DNA from: Aphelocoma coerulescens
Taxonomy: Eukaryota; Chordata; Aves; Passeriformes; Corvidae
Direction of reading: 5' to 3'
Assembly (NCBI RefSeq): GCF_041296385.1
Contig: NC_091023.1
Coordinates: forward strand, 6,944,924 to 7,008,923
Length of the DNA stretch: 64,000 nt
In this document: piece by piece, positions 22,939-34,125 of the stretch
How the letters are laid out: each line of letters starts with the position of its first letter
Position numbering within the stretch: the first letter of the stretch is position 1
Translations under genes and position numbers: made by a program
Notes under the pieces: model-generated
What the model was told of the DNA's origin: nothing
Databases searched by the model: none
Seen by the model: only the letters and a program-made list of their open reading frames with translations

Positions 22939-24017
22939 TCAGAAGGTTGCTGATAAATTCCCTTCCTGGGGCTGTATTTGAGCAATATTCTCTGTGAGGA
23001 AAAGAATCCATGCAAATGGTAATCCTTCAAAACAGCTGAGACAGCACTGTGTGCCAGAGGGCTGAAAAAATATGAATGAATATTCTTTGATTTACCAGCA
23101 AGGTCCGTTCCTCCAGCACAAGTATTTAATCTGCTGACAAGGAGATAAGGGACTTTGAACAGCTTAGAGACCAACCTAACATCACAAATAGGATACAAAC
23201 AAGGATACCTTTGGAAGTAATTATAATGCAGCATAACGAATATCTCCTCTGTCTCCAGCACTGTGCGTACAGTTGTAAAGGAGGATGCAAGTTCTTGCAT
23301 ATCAGTCCATGCAAAAACAAAACGTTGTTTTGGAGACTAAAAAAGCTTGCATATTTTCTCACTTCCTGTTAAAAAGTCTGAAATTTTCATTTCCAAGATA
23401 GGTAAAAAAATAGGGTCGGATCCAGTTTTCTCCTAATCAAAGTCTACTTGTGCTCAACCACCTACTTCCTTTACTTCTGAGCCATAACCATTAGATAGAA
23501 CTAGTGAGCATAATAAGAAACCAATTGAAGAATGTTTGCTTTCCCTCTTCAAACTCATAATTTGTGAATTGATGATAGTTCCTTGTGATGTATGAAAGGT
23601 TTTCTTTGGATTTATGATTTGGTGTGAATTTACAAATCCCTGCATTTTGCAGACTTACTCCTGCCAAGAATCAACTAGGAGAAATGTCACTGATTAAAAC
23701 ATGCACATTTTGTTTCCTAGTGATTATGTTCTTCTGATAATATTTTGAAAGCTTAATGAACTGTGGTACTTCTTGTCCTTGTAACTAGAAGAGACTTAGA
23801 AATATGAATTAAATACATATCTACTGAAAAGTCCAGGTCAGGGCTGAATAAGACAAAATAAAGAGTTTACTAACTCCAAGTGCAGTTTCTTCTGCACAAA
23901 CTAATATGAAAGCATTGCTCAGGCAAAGGACACAGGAAGTTTGATACCAAGTCAACTTTTATCAGGAGAAGCAAAGTCCAATTAATAAAAATATCCTTAC
24001 ATATGCACTTCTATGCC

Positions 24018-24532
24018 TGTCGTGATTTAACTCTGGCAACTAAGCACCGCACAGCCATTCCCTGAGAAAACTCCTGGGCTGAGCTAAAGACAGTTTAATG
24101 GGAAAAGAAAAAGTGGCATGCACAAGAAAAGAAGAACAAGGAGGTCATTCACCACTTCCCATGGGCAGGTGTTCAGCAGGGTCCATCACGTGTAACAGCT
24201 CCTTGGGAAGACCAAGCAATTACTGGGGAATGCTATCCCAAACACAACAGTTTTCCCTCTTCCTTCTTGCAGCTTTATATGCTAAGCATGATTTCTATGG
24301 TGTGGAATGTCCCTTTGGCCAGTTTGGGTCAGCTGTCCTGGTTCTGCTCCCTCCCAGCTTCTTGTGCACTCCTCACAGGCAGAACATGGAACCTGGAGTC
24401 CTTGACTGAGAGGAAGCACTAGTTAGCGACTACTCAACCATTATCAACATTATTCTCATACAAAATCCAAAACACAGTGCTGTACTAGCTACTAAAATGA
24501 AAATCAGCTCAACCGCAGCTGGAACCAGCATA
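24018..24532 (-). mobile_element. Solo LTR of a second avian endogenous retrovirus family, about 515 bp
   Basis: On the plus strand the block opens TGTCGTGATTTAACTCTGGC and ends with CAGCTGGAACCAGCATA. These are the inverted ends of an LTR family I recognise from bird genomes, whose forward copies begin TGTCCTGGTTTCAGC. Inner landmarks are CCTTTGGCCAGTTTGGGTCA and CTCCCAGCTTCTTGTG. Read on the minus strand it contains a TATA-box-like GCATATAAAG near 24273-24282. The flanks ATGCC and ATGTC form an imperfect 5-bp duplication; a 6-bp alternative TCTATG needs slightly shifted ends. No internal retroviral sequence is nearby. Confidence 0.8.
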
Positions 24533-25714
24533 ATGTCTATGGTCATATAAGTATTGGTGATATATTAATCAGATTTTTGCAGCTGTAACCTAGTTGTCAG
24601 CTGGGAGACTCCTCTCCTATCCTGAGCTATTGACAGTGAGCAGGCTAAGGAGCAGGTGGAGATGAAGAGAAAGCATATGTTCTTCCATTTCTGCAAAAGT
24701 TTTTAAACATATTTTCTGTACTTCCCTACCACTGATCTGTTTAGCGGATTTACACTCCTCCCATACTAAACAGAAGGTGGGGGCCTATGGACATGAGGGA
24801 ACTTACCAGTGCTAAAGCTGATGTGAAAGTTTTTATATCTGAAAGGCAAGGTTGTAGGAAAGACAGTGTATTTTATTAAAATAATTCATGTAGTTGGGAA
24901 AAAGCAGATGAGCTTTTGGGCATACAAGCTCTTCTGAGAAAGGTGTGCACACATTTTGTTGAATAATACAAGTTTCTATCTACTGAAGTAGTGTTCATCA
25001 TCCATGGTTAAGTTAAACTTGCCTTTAGCAAAGAACATGAATTCTTTTGAAAAATCCTGAATAAAACTGAGAAGAGTTGCATGGAAAAGACTTTTCTTTT
25101 TACAGTCTCTGAAAGGTGGCACAAGGTGAAGATTGCAGCATGCTGGGTACTCTTTATGCACAGAGTACATGCAGACTGTGTATACTCTGCAGTTTTCCTC
25201 TTACAGTCCTATGTGTGCCGTAGTTTTCACACCACGGAACAACTCTTCAATGTAGAGTTTGCTTCAAACAGCAGATTTATCCACTGGGATGATTATTAGG
25301 GTACCAGTTCTAACTGGAAGTTACAGCATTGTCATTGATCCATGTTAGGATCATACTGAGGAGCTGCAGCATTTCACAATGGCCATGAGATATTTATGGT
25401 GATAACCAGTAGCAGCTTTAGACCTGGGCCATTCAAGGGAACAATCCAGATATGAAAGGACATGTATTGTGCTCAGTGAGGCATTCTGTTGCCTGAAACT
25501 GTGGACTTAGTGATCCAGGACTAAATTAAATAGAAACTGTCCAATGATTATCCAGTATTACTCAGTCATCCAAAGACATAATGATAATACAGCACTATGG
25601 AGAGATAGACTGTGATTGAAATAATTGTGGCTGTTAATTTTCAGCCTTGTTGCTAACGGACATTCCTCTGGAAATGATTATAAAGATGTAGGGAAACATT
25701 ATTTGAAAGACAAT
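24533..25714. other. Intergenic sequence upstream of the second LTR to the RBP2 3' end
   Basis: AT-rich, with no recognised gene, repeat or RNA. Short open frames at 24976-25299 overlap on both strands and look like chance. Confidence 0.5.
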
Positions 25715-25720
25715 TTTATT
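25715..25720 (-). terminator. RBP2: Likely RBP2 polyadenylation signal AATAAA
   Basis: The first canonical AATAAA on the minus strand after the RBP2 stop codon, about 207 nt downstream, in the context TTAAATAAAATTG. That gives a 3' UTR of about 0.2 kb, similar in scale to mammalian RBP2. The position is inferred, not shown by transcript data. Confidence 0.65.
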
Positions 25721-25926
25721 TAACTCCAGATTGAAAGGCAAAGGAATTTATGAGGTTTGTAACTGTTTGATGTTATTTCTATAAAGTGTGCTTTTTCCAT
25801 AAACAGGCACATAATGTATTCACATAGCAGTGTCAAAGGAATGAAAATCTGGCTTCATTCTTCTTTTTAGACAAAACATAATGGCATAACATTGTGATGA
25901 AGATCTGGGAGCCTTTCTGCTCAATT

Positions 25927-28900
25927 TTAGTTCTTCTTCTTAAATGTCTGATGGCACAACTGGTCTTCACATGTCAGTTCCTGCAGTATTAAAACAAATA
26001 GTAAGTATGTAGTGGTAGAAGTTTTATTTTGCATATGTATCAGATCCCACCAGAAATACTGAGCCACTACATAAAAAACTTATGAAAAATAGAACAGTAA
26101 GAATAGTGTATTATATGTAACCAAACAGCAGGTATGCACCTCATGTTGCAATAATTAGTTTTTGATACATGAATTGAACTCTAAGAAGAATAAACATGAA
26201 AAATGCATAAAAATTGTGCTTTAATTCAAGGCTTTTTCATGCTCTGTTGTTAAGACAATATACTGTAAGAGTTTATAATTCATGTTACCTCAAAATTCAC
26301 GAGAAGCACTGAAACAAGGAAATTAAAAAAAAGAGGAATGCTTTAAAAAGATGATTTGCTTCAGAGGTGTACCCAACCATTTCTCAGGGGCCAGAACAAT
26401 GCACCATTGCTGCCCAGTGCTGCAGCTGACCTCTTAAAGGCTGGCACAGCTGCACATTGCAATGCAGTCAGTTTGGTTGGTGTCACTAGCCAGCATTCCT
26501 GTGCCAAACAGGACTTTGAAGGGAGCTGAAGCTGGCTTTGTGACCAGCAATGGGCCAAACCTGGAGTACAGTTTCTGAAGACTGCTGTAAGGATCTTGGC
26601 TTCTTTGTTTCCACCAGTCTCAGCCTAAATCTTGGTACCAGCATGTAGAACCTTTTAGATCAGCTTTTGAATATGTGTTCAGATGGAGCTGGAGAAGTGC
26701 ACTGGACAGGTGACTTTTAGTTGGGTGGCACATTGTGGGCTTTAATTCCTATCTTTGACCTTTCAGGCACAGAGATGTGAGCCACTGGGATTGCCCACAC
26801 CAAGTATGTGTAAAGTAAACTTGTGAAGGAGCAGATGTCTTGGTGCAAAGCATGGGATAGAACAATGGGCCCTTCTCAGGAATCTCTCTCCATCCACCTC
26901 TTGTGCCATCCAATATTATCATACCCATTTCTTGATTGCTTTCCCAGGAAACTCTGGAATCATTATCATTATGTGTAATGTTCAAAAAATGAGTAGATGT
27001 GGCACTTTGTAATATGGTTTAATGGACATGGTGGTGTTCAGTCAAAGCTGGGACTTCATGATCTTGGAGGTCTTTTCCAACCTTCATGATTCTATGATTC
27101 TACTACTGTTATTTTGAAATCTTTCTGCACATCACTGATTGCTTGTTTCCTGCACAGGCTTTCTGGCCTCACTTGGACTCACCACATCTATCTTTGGGCT
27201 ACAGTTTACTACTGTAGATGTTTAAATTCATTATTGAACTAGGAAAAAATAATTGCAGTATGGGTTGTTTGTGGGATCCTCTTGAGTATCCAGGGGTTTC
27301 TGATCTGTACTACAGCACAGTCTGCTAAAATTTCATATTGCTTCATTTAGAACAAATAATAACATTTTTCTTGCAATCTGATTGGGTTTTTTTCCTTCTC
27401 TTTTTCCCTACCAGTGATTATATAAGAATGAGATTATGTTAGAGGAGCAATGTAACAGGAAGGGTTAAGAGCTGGAGGGCAGTGGACTGGAGCAAAAAAA
27501 ACCACTGCAGGGTTACAACTTAATTTGGAGCAGGTGGAAAGAAATTGAGCATTCCTGAGTTGAAGCAGAGGGGAAATTTCCTTAGAGTTCAGAGATCAGA
27601 ACTGTCTAAAGACTTTTCTAACCAGAAAAAAAAACCAAATCCTTTGAAATGGAAAGCCTGAGCCTATGTTGCAGCCTAAGTGATGTGCTGTGTATCTGTA
27701 GAGCAGCCCTTACCAGATGCAGGATGTCTCCTTCAATCCAGTGCTTCCAGCCCCTGTTATTCTTTTCACCTTTCTGAACACAGACCAATTTGTCACCATC
27801 CCAAGTCACCAGGCTCTGCATGAATCAGATAATTAACTCAGTTACATTAATGGGAAGTTTATGAATGTATAAAAATAATTTCAAACAATGTGAATACACA
27901 ATTACAGTTGCTTCCTATCATTCTCCATCTTCCTCATTAAAAAACCCCAAAAGCATTTAAACAAAACCCAAATGCATTCAAGATGACAGCAGTGTGATGA
28001 TGGAAAGCTTTTGCAGTGCTTTGTTGTCATTTCCATGTGTTTCTTCACATACATGAGTATCAACTGTTCATACTAGCTAGTGAATTGTTGAGTGTGTTTG
28101 CAACTACTTGTGCAATATATGCAAATTGTATTATTTTTCTTGCTGTTTAAAGCCATTAATGGAAAAATTACAGGGTTTCATGGGTGAAGACTTGAGAGCT
28201 TATAATGGCAAGTGCAGGGCTAACACCTTTTCTAGCTCTGCGTAAAGTAATAAGAGGAAGAGTATGTTAATATCATCTCATACACTAAATTTATTTGTAT
28301 ATTTTCATGTACTTTCACAAAGAAATTTAAAGGGATGTGATCATAAGCTGGACAATGTGCTCTAGCTGACCCTGCTTGAGCAGAGAGGTTGGACTAGGTG
28401 TTCTCAGGATACCCCTTCCATCCTCAACCATTTCCTGATCTGGTGTGATTCAGAGTCTATCAGCAGCAGACGAGGTACTGGGTATGCTGATTCTTGTCCA
28501 GGAGCAGGATAAACCTCACTAAGGGAAAGTTCTCTTTACAGGCTAAATTATCTATCTATAGATGTGCCAGGGTACATTCAAAGCAACTTTGTTGGAATTG
28601 TTCTACATTTGAACCCTTGTCCTTTAGGGACGTACTTAGCCATGTATCAGACAAATCCTTATTAGAGACCAGTTACAGCCCATGAAAGCTCAGTTATTAT
28701 AAAGCTCCAAGCGTATTGGGAGCTTAATTCATTTTTAGTTCAGCACTGGATGATTTATTTCTCTTATGAGGGAGCTTTCCATTAATAATGAGACAAAACT
28801 CATTCCATTTCAGTTAATTTCTTTCTTATTTACGGAATTTTCAACCTACATGCTCTTTAAATTATCCATACCCTCTTTACATTTAAATGCTGCCTACCAA

Positions 28901-31900
28901 TTTTTTACCTTCATCTAACTTTAATGTGTTTGAGGCATTGTTTTGTTAATAAAGTGACTAGAAAATAATTTTAGAGCAATTCAGAGAATAATAGCATGAC
29001 ATGCTTCCTTTTTCCTTCTCCTCTCTAGAAACAAACAATATGATTTGTTTAGAAATTAATATTAGGCAAAATTAATTAAATTAGATAGGATTATAAATGC
29101 ACAATTCCTTCCTTCTTTCCTTCCTTCCTTCTTTCCTTCCTTCCTTCCTTCCTTCCTTCCTTCCTTCCTTCCTTCCTTCCTTCCTTCCTTCCTTCCTTCC
29201 TTGAGTCTGCAAGTGAAAAGGTTTTTCAGAGAAAGCCAATGGCTTTGGAAGTGGTGATGAGCACTAGAGGAGCAGTAATTGATGGATTTAAGGAGTGATG
29301 AAACTAATGAGTCCTTAGATCCTTATTAATACCTTCAACTGATCTGAAGAGATGTGGGAGCAATGTTATAAAGCATAGACTTTGTCACAGGAATTTCTTC
29401 CACCCAGTGCCCACTGGAGGAGACAGACAGAAAATTTAGAGACAGGGATATTCAGGATAGGTGAAAGAAGTGGGTCTTACTCTTTGGTGGCTTGCAGTGC
29501 AGTGAATGAGAAATAATTTGGAAGAAATCATAGGAATGACACTGCACAAAGTTAGTTTGAGAATTAAAAGTTATCCATGGTGTACAAACAATGTCTGCTG
29601 TTAAATTTGTGCCACTTCAGTGAAGAAGCATGATGTGAGTTCAAATGCAAACATGTCCTTTATGCTGCCACTTTTCCTGTGGCAATTACTAAAACAAAAA
29701 AGTTGACAGTGAGTTTTGATCCCAGCTTCTCAGAGTTTGGCAACTGCAAGCTGAGTGGCAGAATACAGGCGTGGTAATTAGCAGAGTTGATAACAGGTAG
29801 ATTTGGTGAATGATAAGCAAAGGAGGAAGGGGATGCTGGATTAGCACGACTCCAAAGGGGACAGTCAATGGAAATTTAAGATCTACTGGCCTTTCTACAT
29901 CTGAAAGTGTTGCTTAAGCATTTTAGGGGTGAGAAGAAAGTAAAACAGAAGCAGTATTGATACAGAAACATGAAACTGAAGTCAGTAAGTGAATCAGTGC
30001 TTGTGTGTATTCTTTTCCTCCCTGACTTCTCTGAGAGAGTCTTTGAATCCCCCCAGGAACTGACTCTGCCATAGGAGGTAGGGCATGGGCTACAACATGG
30101 CCCTTAATCCAAGTGTTGTCCACATATCTCCCTGAAGGGTGTCTGAACAAATGGCTACAGATTCCTGGGGAAATTCTGAGCTCAGGTTACTCTATAATCC
30201 CAAAGATAGTGAAGCATCCACTGCTGGGCCTCCTTGCCCGCTGCCTCTGCACCTACCCTGCCACCTGAATCTCTCCAAGCTTTGGCTCACATTTTTTCTT
30301 GTCCCTTCCTAAAGCTCCCCTAACATTAAAAGCTAAGTGCAAGTTTATTTTTAACAATGTCCAACTGTTAAACTGCCCAACTGAGACTGATCAGTGTAAA
30401 CCCAGCCATCCCAAAATGAAATTTTATGTTGACACAGTCCTAAATTTACAGGGATGAATCCACAGTTTCATTAAGGAGGATATATATGTAAAAATAGACT
30501 TTTGCTAATTTCTAGATGTATCATGGAAAAGCTGGAAAAATCCCCTACTAGAAAAACATAATTAATGATTGTCCTCACGTATCTCAGTAGCCATCCTGAT
30601 TTGCATTTCTAATAAATGCTTATAGCAGGAAAGAAAACTGTCTCAGGATGCAAATTATTTCTGTTTTATAAAAATACTCTGATGGCTGTAAAATATTGGG
30701 GTGTTACTTAACGTGTTCAGCTGATTTTTGGAACTGCTGGCTCCTGGTACGGACTGTAGTATAAACAAATATCAGATACCAGATTTTTACCTTCACCACT
30801 CGGTTATCCAGTCCTTTGGTGTGTTCTTCAAACTCCACTCCCACAGTGTAATCCAGATCATAGTTTCTGAAAGTACTGAGTGTTTTTGTTTTAAAATTGT
30901 CTCCATTTTGAACAATCTCCTTTGTTTGTTTCAAGTGTTTTGCAATCTTACGAGTTGCAAAATCAATACCTGTCAAAAACCAGAAAATAAAGTGAAAATT
31001 CCAGTATTTGCTAACAAAAATAAAAACCCACAGCGTTTATATTTACACATTTTTAAAAAAAATGAGGTGAAACATAGTTCCACAAATGGTGCTATTTCCT
31101 ACAACATTTTCTAGAGAAAAAGATAATTTCAAATAAAAATTACCTTGTGTTTGCAAGTACACTTTCAACTTGAGGATCTTCCACTGATAATAAATTTATT
31201 TATTAACAGGATATCTGTGGGAATTTTGTGAGCATTCAACATACAACCAATAGAGAATAGATGCTGGTGTGTTAAATCACCCGAATTTCCAGAGCTTTGA
31301 GAATGTGAAACAACAGGGGCTATTAAGACTGACAGTGCCCTTTTGGCCTCACTCATACATGAAGCTGTGGCAATGCAGGAGTGCTATTCTCATCTTAGGC
31401 TCGGCAGCCATTCCCTTTCCTAAGCATGCAGTGGAACTCATGGAGTCTTAGGCACATGAGGGTGCTGCTGTGTGTCCTGCAGGGTTACAGATGCTTTAGG
31501 CCACCCCTAAAGAAGGATGTCAGAATAATATATTCCTTATCAGAAATTTAGCATGTTAAAATGGGTATGTAATCAAGGGAGAATGAGTATGTAATCAAGA
31601 GGACTTGGGCATGTTACTTGTATGATGAACCTATAGTCTGTGAGAGTATACAAGAGGTTAATTAATTAACTTAAAAGAACGAAACTTATATTGATGAAAA
31701 AAGAAGAAATCAAATAAAACCCTGAAATCCATTATTGTTTGATAGCAGGCACACAAATAAATTGCAGTTTAAGAGGAGACACATTCAAAGTCAAAAGTCA
31801 AAAAAGTATCCATGTAAAGCATTTGACAGTTCCTTTTTAATATTCTGTCAACATTTTCTGCTGTACTGATCTCCTTAACATCCTCATTTTGTTCATGATT

Positions 31901-33868
31901 ATAAAATTATAATGTAAACAACTGCTTGGGACTGAATGCATTGCAAGTTACCAAAGGGAGCATATACATGACCATGATCCCAGTTTGCCCAGCCAACCCC
32001 CCTAATGCCAGCAGCATTACCATCTGCAATAAATATTTCTGACCAGCTGGCAGGGAATCTTATTATGGTGCTGTATGCAAATGAAATAATCTCCCATGCT
32101 TCTGCAAGAGATTGAAAAATGGGTTTGGTTTGCTGGCCATCCTTTAGTGGTTTCATGTGTGTGTTAATCATTGTCAGCTCAGCAATGCCACTTGCTAATG
32201 GAGCCCTTTTTCTTTTGCTAGATTCATTATCCTACTTGTGAAGTACTAATCGAATTGACTAAGAGGATAGGCTTGAAAAAAATGTGACTTTTTAACATGG
32301 GGAATAATGATCTTGTTCAGTATTTATATTCAAGACTTCTTGGGTATATTTTATCTGCTGTGGTGGATTAAAGGTATCTCTGGGTCTGATTTATAGCCAG
32401 GCAACATAAAATTTAGTTCTCTCTCAGGGAAAAAAATGTCTAGACCTCTAAAGAAATGCTATTTCTGACTAATATATTAGTCTTGTAGCTCCTGGAGAAA
32501 AATCAGGGAGGTTTTATTAAAGCATGGTTTTCATAACTGCATTTTGAACAATATAAGCAATAAAAATGATATGCAGTTCTATTATAGTAGATTTAAATAC
32601 TTTGTAACATGTTTATGATAAAATCAAAGTTTCTGACTTAAAGGGCAAAACTAATCTTTAATTAAAGTATAGAAATGTGTGTGCATTAATTAAAAGGACA
32701 GATGAATTTAAAAAAGCCCCTCAAAACCTCAGTGTCCTTTGAATATGAGCACATTAATACTTAAAATATCAACAAAATGTAAAATTGTGGGAAAAAGAGC
32801 AGAAGAATATCTTTTCACCCTTTCCCTGCAATTTCTTTCTGAGAATCACCTATAGCATATGCATCTTTGCAGTGTTTTTGGTGTTGAGTTTTTTTGCTTA
32901 TTCATTGGCAGTTTTAAATTACTATCACTTATAGTGTATATATAATTTTAGGTTTATATATGCAAGTATGCACAAAAATCACTTCAATTAATGTGTATCT
33001 TTCTCCTGAAATTCAAAACACTGTCCTAATCATTCTCGTTGTCCTAATCATTCTCATTTTTAATGACTCTCTCTTTTTGTGCCTCACAGGTGTATATGCA
33101 TATTATTTTCAGATGCCCCTGAAGTTACTGAGTTTTTTTTCCATAAATGCAGAAGCTAAAAACTATGAATAGTGAGACTTGCCTTTCTGTCTTACAATAG
33201 CTTTGAGAAAATTGCAACTGTTTTCAATTGTTGATGAAAAATGATGAGAGTTTATTTTAATGTATTTATGTATTCCTTCTATTTCAATCTAAACAGATCA
33301 ATCAATTAGGATTAAGGTTCTTTGGTAAAACTGGTAGAAAATCAGTTAAAGCATCAAATTTTTCATCTCTGTAACATAATTAGTTCAAAGCACTGATTAA
33401 ATCATGGCATTATTTTTACTTTAGTGATATAGAATATCTTATTCCTCTTTAACCAGATTGTGGCTACACTCTTACCATAAGTATATACCAGGAGTAAAAA
33501 AGAGCTTCTATATCTGAAAGTGTGTTATTTTGGTTCCTCCCCCCCTCCCCCCCATCTGCATCTGTTTTTTCAATTATCTAAATAAATAATAATATCTTTG
33601 GCTACAAGTCTTCATTTGCTTATACATTTAGATCATTGCAATTTTAATTACATTACAATTACTTGATTTGTAAGGCCATTGGCAGAAACCCTTATGCCAC
33701 AATGTACATTACAGAAAAATCTCATTAATTTTTAGAAGGATTTTGCTTATAATTGAAACATTTTCTCTTTATATAGTCAACATTTTTCCATTTACCTAAA
33801 GCAACCATGTAGCCTTCAAAATTTTCATTGGTTTCCATTTCCCACGTCCCATTGTAATCGGCAGGCAT
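25927..33868 (-). CDS. RBP2: Cellular retinol-binding protein II (CRBP II), complete
   Basis: Cytosolic beta-barrel carrier of all-trans-retinol and retinal. In mammals it is abundant in small-intestine enterocytes, where it presents retinol to LRAT for esterification. Four exons read on the minus strand: 33796-33868, 30791-30969, 27714-27815 and 25927-25980 (stop TAA 25927-25929). The sizes 73, 179, 102 and 54 nt and their phases are the classic fatty-acid-binding-protein gene layout. The product is 135 residues (human: 134). The start [20 protein letters not shown], the segments [17 protein letters not shown] and [14 protein letters not shown], and the C-terminal [17 protein letters not shown] match CRBP II better than CRBP I. 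Lys40 (mature numbering) is kept. Position 108, Gln in mammalian CRBP I and II, is His (codon 27741-27743). The codon across junction 1 gives Gly where human has Asp. The ATG lies in a strong Kozak context, ACCACCATG. A TATA box sits about 70 bp upstream. Confidence 0.96.
25981..27713 (-). other. RBP2: RBP2 intron 3
   Basis: Runs from donor GTAAGG at 27713 to an acceptor CTGCAG ending at 25981. It contains one CR1 tail (26989-27104) and otherwise no recognised feature. Confidence 0.85.
26989..27104 (+). mobile_element. CR1 3' tail in RBP2 intron 3
   Basis: The plus strand reads GATGTGGCAC, then GATCTTGGAGGTCTTTTCCA, ACCTTCATGATTCTATGATT. This is the standard CR1 3' end with its terminal ATTCTATG repeats. 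The fragment is about 115 bp, 5' truncated, and inserted antisense to RBP2. Confidence 0.9.
28353..28452 (+). mobile_element. CR1 3' tail in RBP2 intron 2
   Basis: Recognised by CCCTGCTTGAGCAGAGAGGT, TGGACTAGGTG, CTTCCATCCTCAACCATTTC and a degraded terminal TGTGATTC. It is a short 3' fragment in plus orientation. Confidence 0.85.
29105..29202 (+). repeat. (CCTT)n microsatellite, 98-bp pure pyrimidine tract
   Basis: An uninterrupted run of C and T, almost all CCTT units with two CTTT variants near the left end. On the transcribed RBP2 strand this is a polypurine (GGAA)n tract. It is likely polymorphic in length. Confidence 0.98.
30970..33795 (-). other. RBP2: RBP2 intron 1
   Basis: Runs from donor GTAAAT at 33795 to an acceptor TTGACAG ending at 30970. 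AT-rich, with an 18-bp tandem duplication at 33022-33057 and a C-rich spot near 33538-33554. Nothing else was recognised. Confidence 0.85.
33022..33057. repeat. 18-bp tandem duplication
   Basis: Two adjacent copies of TGTCCTAATCATTCTCGT differing at one base, in RBP2 intron 1. Confidence 0.85.
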
Positions 33869-33935
33869 GGTGGTGAGAGTTTAAACCACTTCAGCTTAAG
33901 GAGTGAGACTGGAAACAATCTCTGCTAAGAGAATG

Positions 33936-33944
33936 TTTTATAAA
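33936..33944 (-). promoter_or_regulatory. RBP2: TATA box of RBP2
   Basis: On the minus strand TTTATAAAA lies about 70 bp upstream of the RBP2 start codon. A transcription start about 30 bp downstream would leave a 5' UTR of roughly 40 nt, typical for this gene family. The surrounding sequence is AT-rich with no CpG island, consistent with a tissue-restricted promoter, in contrast to COPB2. Confidence 0.6.
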
Positions 33945-34114
33945 CCTTTTCATATCTTTTTTTTCCACTAAGGTTTATTATTTTGTAGATAATACAGTTT
34001 AAGGGGCAGAGTGATAACCCTGGAAACTTTGCTTTCATTTACAAAGTTCAGTTGAACAGCTGGCAGACAAGGAACACTTTCAGAAATTGTAGTAATACAG
34101 GATATGATTTTACA

Positions 34115-34125
34115 GTGACCTTTGT
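34115..34125 (-). promoter_or_regulatory. Possible nuclear-receptor half site upstream of RBP2
   Basis: The minus strand reads ACAAAGGTCAC, an AGGTCA half site with a CAAA extension like HNF4- or RXR-type elements, about 250 bp upstream of the RBP2 ATG. Mammalian CRBP II genes respond to RXR, PPAR and HNF4. A single half site is weak evidence, and no second half with the right spacing is obvious. Confidence 0.2.

Larger units (their letters stand above)
27816..30790 (-). other. RBP2: RBP2 intron 2
   Basis: Runs from donor GTAAAA at 30790 to acceptor CATGCAG just above 27815. It holds a CR1 tail (28353-28452) and a long CCTT microsatellite (29105-29202). No coding sequence was found. Confidence 0.85.

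Noticed and set aside
22929..23300. 123-codon minus-strand frame next to the LTR
   Set aside because: It runs across the LTR boundary and target duplication into unique DNA, so it cannot be an old gene. No splice sites or known domain.
30728..31114. 128-codon plus-strand frame
   Set aside because: It is antisense to RBP2 exon 2, which is securely identified on the minus strand.
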